Shown here: positions 1 through 10,525 of the stretch, piece after piece
Layout: every line of letters begins with the position of its first letter
Position numbering within the stretch: the stretch's first letter is position 1
NCBI GenBank assembly: GCA_024509875.1
Contig: JAMPIV010004919.1
Span: 188,501-252,500, forward strand
DNA from: Oreohelix idahoensis
Taxonomy: Eukaryota; Mollusca; Gastropoda; Stylommatophora; Oreohelicidae
Direction of reading: 5' to 3'
Length of the DNA stretch: 64,000 bases
Position numbers and translations under genes: made by a program
Notes under the pieces: generated by a model
Databases searched by the model: none
Told to the model about the DNA's origin: nothing
What the model saw: only the letters and a program-made list of their open reading frames with translations

Positions 1-851
1 GAGCAGCACCTGGTCAGAGCTTTGCTGAAGCCAGAAGTGGACAGCATACTCCTTGGTCAATATAGCAACCAGTGGGGTGGCTCCAGAACTCATTACAGTT
101 ATCGAGCAGAGGAGTCTTTTACTGCAGTCATCACGCAAGATAAGAGAGTGTGGCCATGGAGCTCAACATTATGTACCCCCATCTTAAAATAACATTGTAA
201 CATAAAATTAAGAGGGGAAGTAAATTGTTTTAATACCAGGAACTGAGAACATCTCCAATACTAGTTCTAATAGAAACAAACTATTGAAGTCATGATGACA
301 AATACCAACAGAGCTTGAACAAAACAAAACCAGTATTACCTCATATTACCACTACACACTGACACACATAGGATACCATTAATAATATATGTCACTACAT
401 GAATCATATTAATAAATTCTGTACATATACCTTGTAATTAAAATTGATTGTGATTCCTGGTTCCCCTTGTATTTGAATCAGGACACATATACATTCATGA
501 CAGCAATGAATACATATTGTTATTTGAAAAGTTATCAGTGACTCCTTTAAGATATCCTCTTAGAGTGTTTTATGTATGTGAGTGTCACAGTGTTGTCAAG
601 TGTGGTGGAATAAATTAAATTGTTTATCTGTCTGTTGTTGTTATGACTTACAATTCATCATACACATACCCTAGACATATAACGTAGTCATCACACTATT
701 CCAGAATAATTCTGACTGAGGTATACATATGTGGTAGTAAGTAAGGTTATCTATAATACACTACTCTTATTAGATATAGATACCTTCACAGCTGATCTCA
801 GTCAGTACACTAAGTCCCCTATAAATATTTATAACATCCCACTTTACCACA
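1..851 (+). repeat. Element 1 5' LTR, 3' portion only
   Basis: Near-identical to 6653-7504 and ends with the same ...CTTTACCACA as the 3' LTR. After position 851 the two copies diverge at once: the leader follows here and flanking DNA follows at 7505. The first 1.5 kb of this LTR lies before the window. Confidence 0.95.
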
Positions 852-856
852 TATAT

Positions 857-876
857 TGGGCTCTCGCCCTCGGGAT
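857..876 (+). other. Putative primer-binding site of element 1, tRNA-Pro-like but degenerate
   Basis: Five bases after the LTR end comes TGGGCTCTCGCCCTCGGGAT, then TTTGAA. It resembles the complement of a tRNA-Pro 3' end (TGGGGGCTCGTCCGGGAT) with small gaps. Element 2 has a clearer tRNA-Pro match at the same place, which supports this reading. The assignment is an inference. Confidence 0.4.
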
Positions 877-1043
877 TTTGAATCTTTCCCTATTACAAAT
901 ATTGGGGGTAACTCACTTCAGGGAATAATAAGAATTAAAAGGTATCCTTGGGTGAAAATAAATAAGGTTGAGCTCACAGTGCCTGTGTTGTCTTGAGTTA
1001 ATTAGTCATAGATAAAATTGTTTAGACATTTATCTGTTAGACA

Positions 1044-3155
1044 ATGGCCGACCTGGCAAAATTTCGATCTGCTGCTGTACAGACTGCGAAAGAGTTAGGA
1101 ATGGACGGGCAAATTATGATTTCTTATGTCACTGCTGAATGTGACAAATATATTGAACGAGAAGAAAGAAGATTAGAAAAAGAGGCCGAAAGAAAGTTAG
1201 AAGCTGAAAAAGAGATTAAGAGGTTGCAGATTGAGGCTGAGGCTAAGAGGTTGCAGATTGAGGCTGAGGCTAAGAGGTTGCAGATTGAGGCTGAGGCTAA
1301 GAGGTTGCAGATTGAGGCTGACAAAGAGGCTAAAGCATTGGAGGCAGAAAGAGAAGATAAAAGATTAGCTGCAGAAAGGGAAGAGAAGAAATTAGCTGCA
1401 GAAAGAGAAGAAAAGAGATTAGCTGCAGAAAGGGAAGCAGAAAAGGAGGAGAAGAGATTACAAAGGGAACATGAGTTACGACTAAGGGAGTTTGAGTTTC
1501 AGGGCCATGCTCCTGAAAATGGTGCCAGTCCCTTTGCCTCTGATGCCACTGCTAGCCAGGGAGCCTCAACCTCAGCTATGAATTTTCATTTAGATCATTT
1601 TGTTGAGAAAGACGATGATATAGAGAGCTATCTAAATAGGTATGAACTATTAGCTACCACATATGGGTTAGAGAGAGAAAGGTGGAGCTTAAAGTTATCT
1701 CAGGGACTTCGTGGGGCAGCTTATGAAGTTTTTGCAAAAATGAGCAGAAGTGATCAGGAAAATTATGACATGCTAAAGCAGGCTCTTTTGTTAAGATATG
1801 AAAAGAATGCAGAATTTTATAGGAAAAAATTTAGGAATGCTAAACTCCTGTCAGGTGAAACCTATCACCAGTTCTCTGCACGAATAGAGACATACTTGGA
1901 GAAATGGACTTCTCTGGGGAAAACCCAAGATCTTAAGGAAATGGTCCTTATAGAGCAATTAAGAGAGTCCATGGCTCCAGACCTGAGAAAGTTTCTCATG
2001 GAACAAGGTGCAGAGAGGCTGGGTGAGTTGCTAAATGTTGCTGAAAGGTATCAAGCAGCTCAAGCAGAGGTAACAGGTAATAAAAAGAAACAAGTGGATA
2101 ACTTTAGGGCACCACAGAACTTTAATAAATTTGATCCTAGGGATCAAAACAAAGGTAAGCACCAGTTTGATAGGCCACGGTATGAAAATAAAAATAAAAC
2201 CCCACAATTCGATGAAAGGAAATATGATGAAAGAAAATCTTTCAACCAAGGAAAAAGGTGGTGTAAAAATTGTAAGATGAACAATCATGACACTGACCAT
2301 TGCAGAAGGAAACCTGTGTATATGGCCACCCTTCAGGTCAGGTCGACCTCAAGACAGGAGGAGGATATTATGTTAGATACCACTCCAGAAGAGATGAGGA
2401 AGGCACAGGCTGGGGATAAAACACTCAAGCCTTGTTTCAGGAAATTGTCAACTTGTCATACAACTCCAGGCAAGGGAGATTTTTACATGAAAAACAAGTT
2501 GATGTATAGGAAGACTGGAGCTAGATCCAAAGGTCAGGGACAGCTGGTACTTCCTAAAAGATATAGGGCAGAATTAATAAGGAGCCTACATGTGAAACCA
2601 GATGGGGACCATGAGAAGATAGGTACCATCATTCAAAAGGTGGCTCACAATTATTATTGGCCCAAAGCAAGATGGGACATTGAGAATTTTGTAGAAAGGT
2701 GTAGCATAGCACATGAGGGAACACCCACAAGTGGGAACATTGATCAGGACCTGGACACGCCAAGGGGCAAAAGTAGGCCTGAAAATACAAAGAGATATAA
2801 ATTTGATAAAGTGGACCAAAGGGAATGGGAAGCCCCTTTTCACGGACAAGCTTCACTTAACTGTTTTACAATGGCCACTATGCGGAGAGTGCAAAAAGAT
2901 GTCTTACCCCAGGATAAGCCGAAAATCCCTCAATCGGACTTAAACAAACTGGAGGAAGAGGATGTAGAGAGGAAATCTCTCATCAAGAATTTTAAGTGGG
3001 GAGAAAGCCCCAAAAGAAAAATTGGTAGCGGTCGTTTTATGCATGATAATTCTGGGAAGAAAAATCATCACTATAGAGCTTCGAGTGGAAGAGACCATAC
3101 CGGTGCATGGACAAATAGGTCCACAAAATTAAAGGTCCATATGAAGCTTTGTTAA
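1044..3155 (+). CDS. gag: Gag polyprotein of element 1, continuing into a damaged integrase region (703 aa)
   Basis: Gag would form the retrotransposon particle and bind RNA. Residues 34-145 are a highly charged coiled coil with four near-perfect copies of a 27-base unit encoding RLQIEAEAK. Residues about 180-345 match the capsid-like region of element 2 (FHLD.FVEK, LKLSQGLRG, YHQFSAR). A CCHC zinc knuckle (C-X2-C-X4-H-X4-C) lies at 407-420. Right after it, at about base 2313, the sequence jumps to the region upstream of integrase. Compared with element 2, about 127 codons containing the protease DTG are missing in frame. Residues 425-553 match the integrase zinc-binding region, with both histidines kept (516, 523) but the second CxxC cysteine lost. 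Residues 554-703 stay open but match no integrase core I can recognise. The start codon is the first ATG of the conserved MADL.KFR start shared with element 2. Confidence 0.88.
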   Translation: MADLAKFRSAAVQTAKELGMDGQIMISYVTAECDKYIEREERRLEKEAERKLEAEKEIKRLQIEAEAKRLQIEAEAKRLQIEAEAKRLQIEADKEAKALEAEREDKRLAAEREEKKLAAEREEKRLAAEREAEKEEKRLQREHELRLREFEFQGHAPENGASPFASDATASQGASTSAMNFHLDHFVEKDDDIESYLNRYELLATTYGLERERWSLKLSQGLRGAAYEVFAKMSRSDQENYDMLKQALLLRYEKNAEFYRKKFRNAKLLSGETYHQFSARIETYLEKWTSLGKTQDLKEMVLIEQLRESMAPDLRKFLMEQGAERLGELLNVAERYQAAQAEVTGNKKKQVDNFRAPQNFNKFDPRDQNKGKHQFDRPRYENKNKTPQFDERKYDERKSFNQGKRWCKNCKMNNHDTDHCRRKPVYMATLQVRSTSRQEEDIMLDTTPEEMRKAQAGDKTLKPCFRKLSTCHTTPGKGDFYMKNKLMYRKTGARSKGQGQLVLPKRYRAELIRSLHVKPDGDHEKIGTIIQKVAHNYYWPKARWDIENFVERCSIAHEGTPTSGNIDQDLDTPRGKSRPENTKRYKFDKVDQREWEAPFHGQASLNCFTMATMRRVQKDVLPQDKPKIPQSDLNKLEEEDVERKSLIKNFKWGESPKRKIGSGRFMHDNSGKKNHHYRASSGRDHTGAWTNRSTKLKVHMKLC

Positions 3156-3424
3156 GAACGTGGACTGATGAAAAGGCAGAGGAAAACATTACATCTTCAT
3201 ACCAATATGTGAATGAGCTGACCACTCGTTTAAAAACTGGCTGGAAACTTGCCAATGAAAATTTGAAACAAGCCAGGAAGAAACATGCTGCCTATTATAA
3301 CAGGAAGGCGAAAGACAGAGATTTGGCTGTGGGAGAGAAGGTACTGCTTCTTCTCCCCGGGAGTCAGAATAAGTTACAGATTGGATGGCAAGGTCCATAT
3401 ACAGTTTTTAGAGAAGGTGTCTAG
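3130..3424 (+). pseudogene. Integrase C-terminal fragment of element 1, frame-broken
   Basis: Reading the second frame from about 3135 gives residues matching element 2 after its integrase core: the ALLRTWTDEKAEE stretch, the SYQYVNELT stretch and the GWQGPY motif of the GPY/F module. This frame differs from the Gag frame and ends at the stop at 3422-3424. The same domain continues in the next ORF (FLEKVSRTNYKID), so a single-base change near 3405, in a run of T, splits it. It is not a separate gene. Confidence 0.75.
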
Positions 3425-5048
3425 AACAAATTATAAGATAGATAAGAAGGGGAAAGAAAAAATCTATCATGTGAATCTCCTGAAGAAATATTTGGAAAGA
3501 GAACATCAGGAAGAGACACACTTGTTGACCTTGTCCATCGCCATGGAGATGAAAAAGGAACCACTTTCATCATTTGAATATCCATTACACCCCTGTGAGA
3601 CAGCAGCACAGGTGAAAATCAGTACACATTTAACAAAAACTCAGAAAGAGAGAGTGCAACAGGTTCTAAATAATCATGCAGAGGTGTTAACAGACCGACC
3701 AGGGCATACAAACCTATTGGAATATGATATGAAACTGATAGACCCCACACCTGTCTGTATGAAACCATATTCGATTCCGTTTGCTAAGGAGAAAGCTTTG
3801 AAGGAAGAGATAGACTATCTGTTGAAGGAAGGAATTATTTCGCACAGTGAATCCTCATATAGTTCCGGTGTTGTACTCTTAAGGAAGCCCTCTGGAGAAC
3901 ATAGACTCTGTATAGATTACAGGAGACTGAATGCTATTACAGAAGGACAGGTGGATCCATTGCCGGATACAAATCAGCTGTTTGCCAGACTAAATAAAGC
4001 TAAATATTTCTCAAAAGTGGATCTGAGTAAAGGATACTATCAGATTCCAGTAAAGCCTGAGGTTATACCATACCTAGCTTTTAGTACCTCAGAAGGACAC
4101 TATGAGTTTAATAGATTGCCATTTGGATTGAAGAATGCGCCTAGTGTCTTCTCTAGAATGATGAGAAAATTATTGGACCCTCTGAATAATCCATGTATAA
4201 CAAATTTCATGGATGATATCCTTATAGCAACAGAAACATTTGAGGAACACATTGACTCTCTGAAGATGCTGTTTGATCGACTTAGGGAAGCAAATTTAAC
4301 AGCCCGACCAACCAAATGTTGCGTTGGATGTAAAGAATTGGAATTTTTGGGACACACAGTTTATCAGGGAAACATGACCCCTGACCCAAAGAATTTAGAG
4401 AAACTAAAGAAAGCCCCGAGACCACAAACCAAGAAGGACGTGAGATCCTTTGTCTCATTATGTGGTTTCTACCAGAAGTATATCAAAAACTTTAATTCCA
4501 TATGTGCACCGTTAACTGATTTGACACGTAAAGGACATCCAGATCGCATTACATGGACACCACAATGTGAAATGGCTTACCAAGAATTGAAGGAAAAGCT
4601 CACAAGTAAACCTATTTTGAAATTACCTGACTTAAGTCAAGAATTCATAGTAAGGACGGATGCCAGTAATATTGGGCTAGGTGCAACTCTACTACAGAAA
4701 TCAGATGCATTGGATGGGGAATTAAGCCCAGTGGCATATGCTAGCAGAAAAATGAATAAAGCTGAAATCAATTACTCAACTAGCGAAAAAGAATGTCTTG
4801 CAGTAATATGGGCAATAAAGAAATTCAATATTTATCTGTATGGGAAGGCATTTAAGTTGCAAACGGATCACAAACCTTTATCGTTTCTAGCCCAGGCTAG
4901 GCATGAGAACTCTAGGTTACTCCGATGGTCCTTGCTTTTGGCTCCCTATAATTTTAGCATTGAGTATATATCTGGAAAAACAAATTTGGGAGCGGATTTT
5001 TTAAGCCGCCATCCGTGTGATGAGAATCACCGTAAACCCCAGAAATAA
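3285..5048 (+). CDS. pol: Reverse transcriptase-RNase H of element 1 (Ty3/gypsy type)
   Basis: This copies element RNA into DNA in the cytoplasmic particle. The 587-aa ORF starts inside the integrase tail (KKGKEKIYHVNLLKKY at about 55-70), passes a linker ending in the TNLLEYDMK stretch, and then gives a full RT: LRKPSGEHRLCIDYRRLNAI, VDLSKGYYQIP, LPFGLKNAPSVF and the catalytic ITNFMDDILIAT (FMDD in place of YxDD). RNase H follows with its acidic residues in RTDASNIGLG, SEKECLAVIWAI, LQTDHKPLSFL and LGADFLSRHP. No integrase follows the RNase H: the ORF stops at 5048 and the purine tract comes 55 bases later. The annotated start is only the first ATG in frame. In life the domain was probably part of one Gag-Pol product. 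Confidence 0.92.
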   Translation: MLPIITGRRKTEIWLWERRYCFFSPGVRISYRLDGKVHIQFLEKVSRTNYKIDKKGKEKIYHVNLLKKYLEREHQEETHLLTLSIAMEMKKEPLSSFEYPLHPCETAAQVKISTHLTKTQKERVQQVLNNHAEVLTDRPGHTNLLEYDMKLIDPTPVCMKPYSIPFAKEKALKEEIDYLLKEGIISHSESSYSSGVVLLRKPSGEHRLCIDYRRLNAITEGQVDPLPDTNQLFARLNKAKYFSKVDLSKGYYQIPVKPEVIPYLAFSTSEGHYEFNRLPFGLKNAPSVFSRMMRKLLDPLNNPCITNFMDDILIATETFEEHIDSLKMLFDRLREANLTARPTKCCVGCKELEFLGHTVYQGNMTPDPKNLEKLKKAPRPQTKKDVRSFVSLCGFYQKYIKNFNSICAPLTDLTRKGHPDRITWTPQCEMAYQELKEKLTSKPILKLPDLSQEFIVRTDASNIGLGATLLQKSDALDGELSPVAYASRKMNKAEINYSTSEKECLAVIWAIKKFNIYLYGKAFKLQTDHKPLSFLAQARHENSRLLRWSLLLAPYNFSIEYISGKTNLGADFLSRHPCDENHRKPQK

Positions 5049-5103
5049 TAATAAATTTCTCTATGTGTATATAGAATAAAGGACTGACATATAATGTCTG
5101 TTT

Positions 5104-5115
5104 TAAGAGGGGAGA
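5104..5115 (+). other. Polypurine tract of element 1
   Basis: TAAGAGGGGAGA directly precedes the LTR start TGTCGTGAA. This is the expected plus-strand priming site. Confidence 0.8.
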
Positions 5116-7504
5116 TGTCGTGAATTATTCTAATCCCCATATATAAATTAAAACGTAAATGCAAAGCCTAACAAATAAATTTAATAAAAGGAAAGAAGAA
5201 TGGTAAAGAACAGTGCTGTCACAATGACCGTACTCGAAATCCCCCTTGTTTTCTACTTCGTCTGCAAATTGTAACGCTTTCACGTTGATAGTAAAAGCCT
5301 ACTGTATTATTACCCGCTTTCTTCAATGAAACGTGTACTGTATCACGCAAGCTGATCAATGACCTAGATTTAATATTTCATTCATTCCATACACGGCGTA
5401 ACTAAAGACAGATGGACTAAAGGATAGAGAGAAGGGAGAGGCAGAAAGCCGAACACGTGCAACACTAAACACGCGTCGCGCGATACACAATTGCTGCCAT
5501 CACGCGTGTAAGGCCACATGCACTAACTTTATTTCAAATCGACAGTGATAAAATTCACTACCCTTCCCAGAGTTAGGTTTTAAAATCCTGAAAAACGCTT
5601 ATTAGGAATTATGACATTATACCGGTTTACGTTTGAAAACATTACAGTACCCAGACAGCACATCTTCGAAACAGGAGGTAGAAGAAATTGCATATTTTGA
5701 ACGCAGCATATTAGCTCTATTAAATATATATATTTGGGTTCCTTAGGGTTTGCTGACAAAGAATATGTAAAACGTTACGCAAATAGTCTAGGAATTACCA
5801 AGTTATGGCCAAAATAAAATAGTGGGGGTGCCTGACAGCATGAAATCATTTCTGCTCATAAAATTTTTTTTATAACGTGTTTAAAAAAAACATTACGTAC
5901 GGAAATAGCCTACCATGTTAACTCCTATGTGATTGGAGCGCAACAAATGAAAGACTAAACACGATTGGTCGGACTATAAATACTATCGTGTGTTGTCAGG
6001 GGAAACGTGAGAAAGGGGTACTTTTTTGAAAAGATGTGTAGACGTGGTGTGATTGGGTAGAGCTGCGAATATACTCCATTCAGAGCGTCTGTTCATTGCC
6101 ACATCTTGTAATAAACCTACTAAAAAGCAGTGCGTTGAGCACCAGTGTATATTTTTTATAAAATAAAGCCTGGGACATCGGCAGATCGGAGTTGTGCTAT
6201 ATTCATTGCCAGTCAACGAAACTGTTTATTATTATTTCCATGAATTGTGGTAAGCTTGAAATATTCAATATCTTTTAATGAAAATTGAATGTAAATTGAT
6301 AATTTATGTCTGTATATAGGTGTGGTTCAGTAGCGAACATGATGTAAAGCCTATAGGCTCCAGCCTGAACAGAAGGTGTCGGAGGAAAGTAAAACTGCAT
6401 GGAATGGCCAAACAGTACACTGACACCTAGATTATTAACTAGAAAGAAATAATGCTGGAATTGCAGAGGCGTAGTAACCATTAGGGAGGGAAATACTGGT
6501 ATAAAGTATTTCAGATGAAGCTGACAGTTGGCCTAACGCTCTGAACTCAATGTTTGTGATGTATTGTGCTCAGTGTAGAAATAGAGTGTAAATTAGTTCT
6601 GACGTAGAAGGTACAACCTTCTTGTTTCAGGGACCGTGGTCTTAAAGTTATTGAGCAGCACCTGGTCAGAGCTTTGCTGAAGCCAGAAGTGGACAGCATA
6701 CTCCTTGGTCCATATAGCAACCAGTGGGGTGGCTCCAGAACTCATTACAGTTATCGAGCAGAGGAGTCTTTTACTGCAGTCATCACGCAAGATAAGAGAG
6801 TGTGGCCATGGAGCTCAACATTATGTACCCCCATCTTAAAATAACATTGTAACATAAAATTAAGAGGGGAAGTAAATTGTTTTAATACCAGGAACTGAGA
6901 ACATCTCCAATACTAGTTCCAATAGAAACAAACTATTGAAGTCATGATGACAAATACCAACAGAGCTTGAACAAAACAAAACCAGTATTACCTCATATTA
7001 CCACTACACAACTGACACACATAGGATACCATTAATAATATATGTCACTACATGAATCATATTAATAAATTCTGTACATATACCTTGTAATTAAAATTGA
7101 TTGTGATTCCTGGTTCCCCTTGTATTTGAATCAGGACACATATACATTCATGACAGCAATGAATACATATTGTTATTTGAAAAGTTATCAGTGACTCCTT
7201 TAAGATATCCTCTTAGAGTGTTTTATGTATGTGAGTGTCACAGTGTTGTCAAGTGTGGTGGAATAAATTAAATTGTTTATCTGTCTGTTGTTGTTATGAC
7301 TTACAATTCATCATACACATACCCTAGACATATAACGTAGTCATCACACTATTCCAGAATAATTCTGACTGAGGTATACATATGTGGTAGTAAGTAAGGT
7401 TATCTATAATACACTACTCTTATTAGATATAGATACCTTCACAGCTGATCTCAGTCGGTACACTAAGTCCCCTATAAATATTTATAACATCCCACTTTAC
7501 CACA
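5116..7504 (+). repeat. Element 1 3' LTR, complete (2389 bp)
   Basis: It runs from TGTCGTG to ACCACA, giving TG...CA ends. Its last 852 bases pair with window bases 1-851. A TATA-like CTATAAATAC at about 5975 and an AATAAAG at about 6163 are candidate promoter and polyadenylation signals; that placement is inference. There is no ORF worth calling. The LTR is unusually long for its class. Confidence 0.93.
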
Positions 7505-7668
7505 ATCAGTTCCTGGAGATTCAATGTTTCTATGGATGTTTTTCCGCCAAACGTAGCTATCCGTTGTGGACTTTCCGAATCATGGAGTGAGAGTTTGACA
7601 CACTAAATGGTCTGGTTAATGCAGTTTCACTCAGCCGCCTCATGGCTGTAGTAGTTACCTCTGTCTCA
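7505..7668. other. Right flank of element 1
   Basis: Starts ATCAGTTCC immediately after the LTR. No feature was recognised. Its first 4-6 bases would be the TSD if the left flank were available. Confidence 0.4.
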
Positions 7669-8080
7669 ATTCTCATGCTGGAGGTTTCTGTTTGTAAGCT
7701 CGGCTCTTTTAACCAACGACCGTGAACTTTACTCTAGCCGACAAGTCACAATTCTCATGCTGGAGGTTTCTGTTTGTAAGCTCGGCTCTATTAACCAACG
7801 GCCGTGAACTTTACTCTAGTCGAGAAGTCCCAATTCTCATGCTGGAGGTTTCTGTCTGTAAGCTCGGCTCTATTAACCAACGGCCGTGAACTTTACTCAA
7901 GCCGAGAGGTCACAATTCTCATGCTGGAGGTTTCTGTTTGTAAGCTCGGCTCTATTAACCAACGGCTGTGAACTTTACTCTAGCCGAGAAGTCACAATTC
8001 TCATGCTGGAGGTTTCTGTTTGTAAGCTCGGCTCTATTAACCAACGACCGTGAACTTTACTCTAGCCGAGAAGTCACATT
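7669..8080. repeat. 82-bp tandem repeat, five copies
   Basis: The unit starts CAATTCTCATGCTGGAGG and recurs at about 7669, 7750, 7832, 7914 and 7996 with a few mismatches. Each unit contains AGCTCGGCT and, near its end, AGCCGAGA, so the unit can pair with itself into a stem. It is not coding. Confidence 0.9.
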
Positions 8081-8497
8081 TCTCACCAAGGAGTTTAGAC
8101 CCAGTTCTTGTGACGACTGGGTACTCGGCAAGGTCACACATATTTAATTTTTTTTCCTAAACGTGATTTAGAAGACACTGGGCCCAATCAACGTGTCTGT
8201 GTGTTTCACGACTTTGGATGCCCAATAGAAATTGTGATGCTTTCTAGTTTGTCCAGAAGTTAAGACGAAAACCACTTGCTGCGCAGACATTGCGACATTT
8301 GTTGGGAATATCTTGCCATGAGGACTGAAAGGATCTCCGGCCACAATCATGAGTCTGATGAACATAATTTTGGAATTGACGGACACGTTTTCTATGGCAT
8401 GCATTAACGATACCCTTGTTCATACAAAAGGCGATGTTTAGTGTCATTTGCATTATTTACGACAAGTGGTTGCTGGGCATGTGGCATTAACATAGAT
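8081..8497. other. Unassigned DNA
   Basis: Short overlapping ORFs occur on the minus strand but show no domain or repeat. I see nothing else here. Confidence 0.3.
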
Positions 8498-8843
8498 CAG
8501 TGCAGCTTAACCGGTTTTGTGCAAAGGACCCCTTTGATTGTCCGTTGAAGACTATGGACCAATTCTTAGAAGATAAATATTCACTTAAACACACAATTAA
8601 TAATTAAATAAGCAAGTAATACATTTTATTACACAATAAACAAATTGTTAAGTTTACATAGAGTCATGTTGAAATAAGAAAACAATGTGTAATATCTATA
8701 TATATAGATATCGTTAAATGCAAAAAAACCAATGATAATTTCCCGAATAAAAATTTGTTGATAGCAATAGTAGGTTATGTAAACCCCCCACAATTCATTC
8801 TTGGACCGCAAGGGGCCGGTGTACCACAGGTTAAGAAGCCCTG
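8498..8843. mobile_element. hAT-like non-autonomous element, decayed
   Basis: The right end CCACAGGTTAAGAAGCCCTG matches the right end of the element at 61582-62244, and so does an internal ACCCCTTTGATTGTCC unit near 8530. The left end (CAGTGCAGCTTAACC) is a weak inverted match. This copy has one internal unit where the other has about 16. I found no clean TSD. Confidence 0.6.
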
Positions 8844-8881
8844 GTATATAGTGTGTAATGCTAGATACAGGCAAGGTTGAA

Positions 8882-9155
8882 AAGGTCAAGGTAAAGGATC
8901 CAGTAACACGCCCATTGAGGCATATTGGGAATATGGTGTTAGACCCATATTTACTTGACCATCGGCAGACTAGGGGTGATGTGGTCAGCATCACGCCGGC
9001 CGCCTTAACCTTCTCAGAGTTGCTCTGGTACCCAATTCATGAGGCTGGGTCCACCCCGGAGCCGTTTGCGATCTAAAAAATCCCACCTCAGATGGGAATG
9101 GAACCATAGACCCCCGAACTAGGAAGCTAGTGCACTAACCACTGTGCTGCCCCAA
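8882..9155 (-). mobile_element. tRNA-derived SINE with 11-bp target-site duplication
   Basis: On the minus strand the head reads GGGGCAGCACAGTGGTTAG (box A-like), followed about 35 bases on by GGTTCCATTCCC (box B-like). The body runs left to an A/G-rich tail (AAGGTCAAGGTAAAGG). The element is flanked by perfect copies of GCAAGGTTGAA at 8871-8881 and 9156-9166, which fixes both ends. Transcription would be by RNA polymerase III, and mobilisation by LINE machinery is expected for the class. The right flank 9167-9383 shows nothing. Confidence 0.88.
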
Positions 9156-9383
9156 GCAAGGTTGAAGCTGTGACTAAAGGGAAGTTACTTATGAATGTTA
9201 AAGAAGTACCTGCTGTCCTAGTGTATGTGTGGTCTTTAGCGTTGTTTTCTTCCCAAAATGTCTGCCCTGACCCAGCTTTGACACAACGCACAAACAAATG
9301 CCCGATTCCGTTGGTCAGTCTGATTGGTTACGGCTTTAGAAGACTTGATATAGGGACTGACCACTGTACCAAAGCTATTGACA

Positions 9384-9600
9384 ACTTCTTCTTCTTCTTC
9401 CATCCTTAGCCATCAACCGGCAAAGCAGTATGTGGCCAGTACGCCTAGTGGCGTCTTAGGGCAACAACAAATTGATCAATCTATCGCTGTTTCCACCACG
9501 CCTAGTGGCGTCTTTGTGGAACAAAAACAGACCAAACAATCTATCATTGTTTCCGTAATCAGATTGGTTGGCAAGCAGGTGATCAGCCCACTGTGCGAAG
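9384..9600 (-). mobile_element. LINE 3' end (family with GAA-repeat tail)
   Basis: A TTC run at about 9388-9403 followed by CCTTAGCC and GCCTAGTGGCGTC matches 61200-61425. In reverse complement it matches the end of the LINE ORF at 16957-17229 (the DATRRDGH end and a GACTGCTTTG 3' UTR), so it is the tail of the same family on the minus strand. The GCCTAGTGGCGTCTT segment occurs twice, a short tandem duplication in the 3' end. Confidence 0.7.
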
Positions 9601-10159
9601 TTTTTTACGGGATGGGGTAAACAGCCCCATGCCCATACCCTCCTTAGTCGCCTTTTACGACATGCGTGGTAGGGTGCAGTGTTACTATTCTTTGCTCCCC
9701 TTTCGGGCCCCGGTAACACACGGGTGTATTGACAACTTGGTAGGCATTAATCCTACATACAGATGCATCTGACCAGGAGCGGACTGACATTGATCTAGGC
9801 AACCGGGGAAAAGCGTCATTGGCCTCTAATCACCCTTCCGACATAGATGAAGGCTAGCGCAGAGATGTCCCCTGCTTCTGTGAGTCTTCGGGCATGCCCG
9901 ACTGCCCGTCTGCAATTCTCAGCCCCTACGTCTAATACTGCTTTAGATGCATCATTGCGCAACCTGCCAATGAAGGGGAATAGGAGATAATACCAGCCAT
10001 CAAAATGAAATGTTAATTATTTCCCCTCGCACAAACTTAGCAAGTAGCAAGAAAAGTGATCAGTTGATTTAAAAGAAATGCTGTACCATGCATTATGCCG
10101 CGCAGAAATTACGAATGTATCCACCGAATACACACTTTGTTATTTACACCTACTCTATG
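9601..10159. other. Unassigned DNA
   Basis: Contains GGCCCCGGTAACAC near 9705 and no supportable ORF. No repeat partner was found in this window. Confidence 0.3.
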
Positions 10160-10525
10160 TCTTCAAAAGGATGCTAAGCGATCAGCAAGGAGACTGGCAA
10201 TACAAGCGTTAAAAGACCGAAGACGCAGCAAAAGAGATGAAGGCAGTCAGCGACTCTTAGCTTGACTGCTTGCGTCAGGGTCAGCGAACCAGAGCTGACC
10301 AAGACCCTACTCCACCTCCAACTGGTGGTCCTGGAAACAGGCTGCATCAGTCTGGTCGAGAGAGTAGGGATCGAAGAGGAAAGGCAAACCCGGTCCCAAA
10401 AATGCCGTGCGGAAGTCGGATGTGTCGGGTCGAAAGGCGCAAATATCGCAGCATCGCTGTAAACAGCGACACAACACAACCAACGTCCTATTCAGGTCAA
10501 ACGAGGAAGAGGAAGAAGAACATGT
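10160..10525 (+). mobile_element. Retroposon of unknown family with GA-rich tail (copy 1)
   Basis: About 240 bases match, in the opposite orientation, 17567-17935 (for example CTTGCGTCAGGGTCAGCGAA). Both copies end in a GAGGAAGA-type purine tail, as a retroposon would. A reading frame giving QGQRTRADQDPTPPP exists in both copies but matches no domain I know. It could be a SINE-like RNA or a deletion derivative of the GAA-tailed LINE. Confidence 0.55.

Larger units (their letters stand above)
1..7504 (+). mobile_element. Element 1: Gmr1-like Ty3/gypsy LTR retrotransposon, 5' end outside the window
   Basis: Bases 1-851 repeat almost exactly at 6653-7504, so the window opens inside the 5' LTR and the complete 3' LTR is 5116-7504. 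Between them lie a leader, a Gag ORF (1044-3155), a broken integrase tail and an RT-RNase H ORF (3285-5048), followed by a purine-rich tract. The remains of integrase lie before RT, not after it. The two LTR copies differ over 851 bases by about three substitutions and one single-base indel, so the insertion is young. The protease domain is deleted and the integrase core cannot be recognised, so this copy could move only with enzymes supplied in trans. The TSD cannot be checked because the left flank is outside the window. Confidence 0.93.

Noticed and set aside
731..7590. Small ORFs at 731-928 and 7384-7590 starting with the same residues
   Set aside because: Both are LTR sequence of element 1 read into different flanks.
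7505..8080. Attachment site or second LTR next to element 1
   Set aside because: The sequence is a simple 82-bp tandem repeat unrelated to the LTR.
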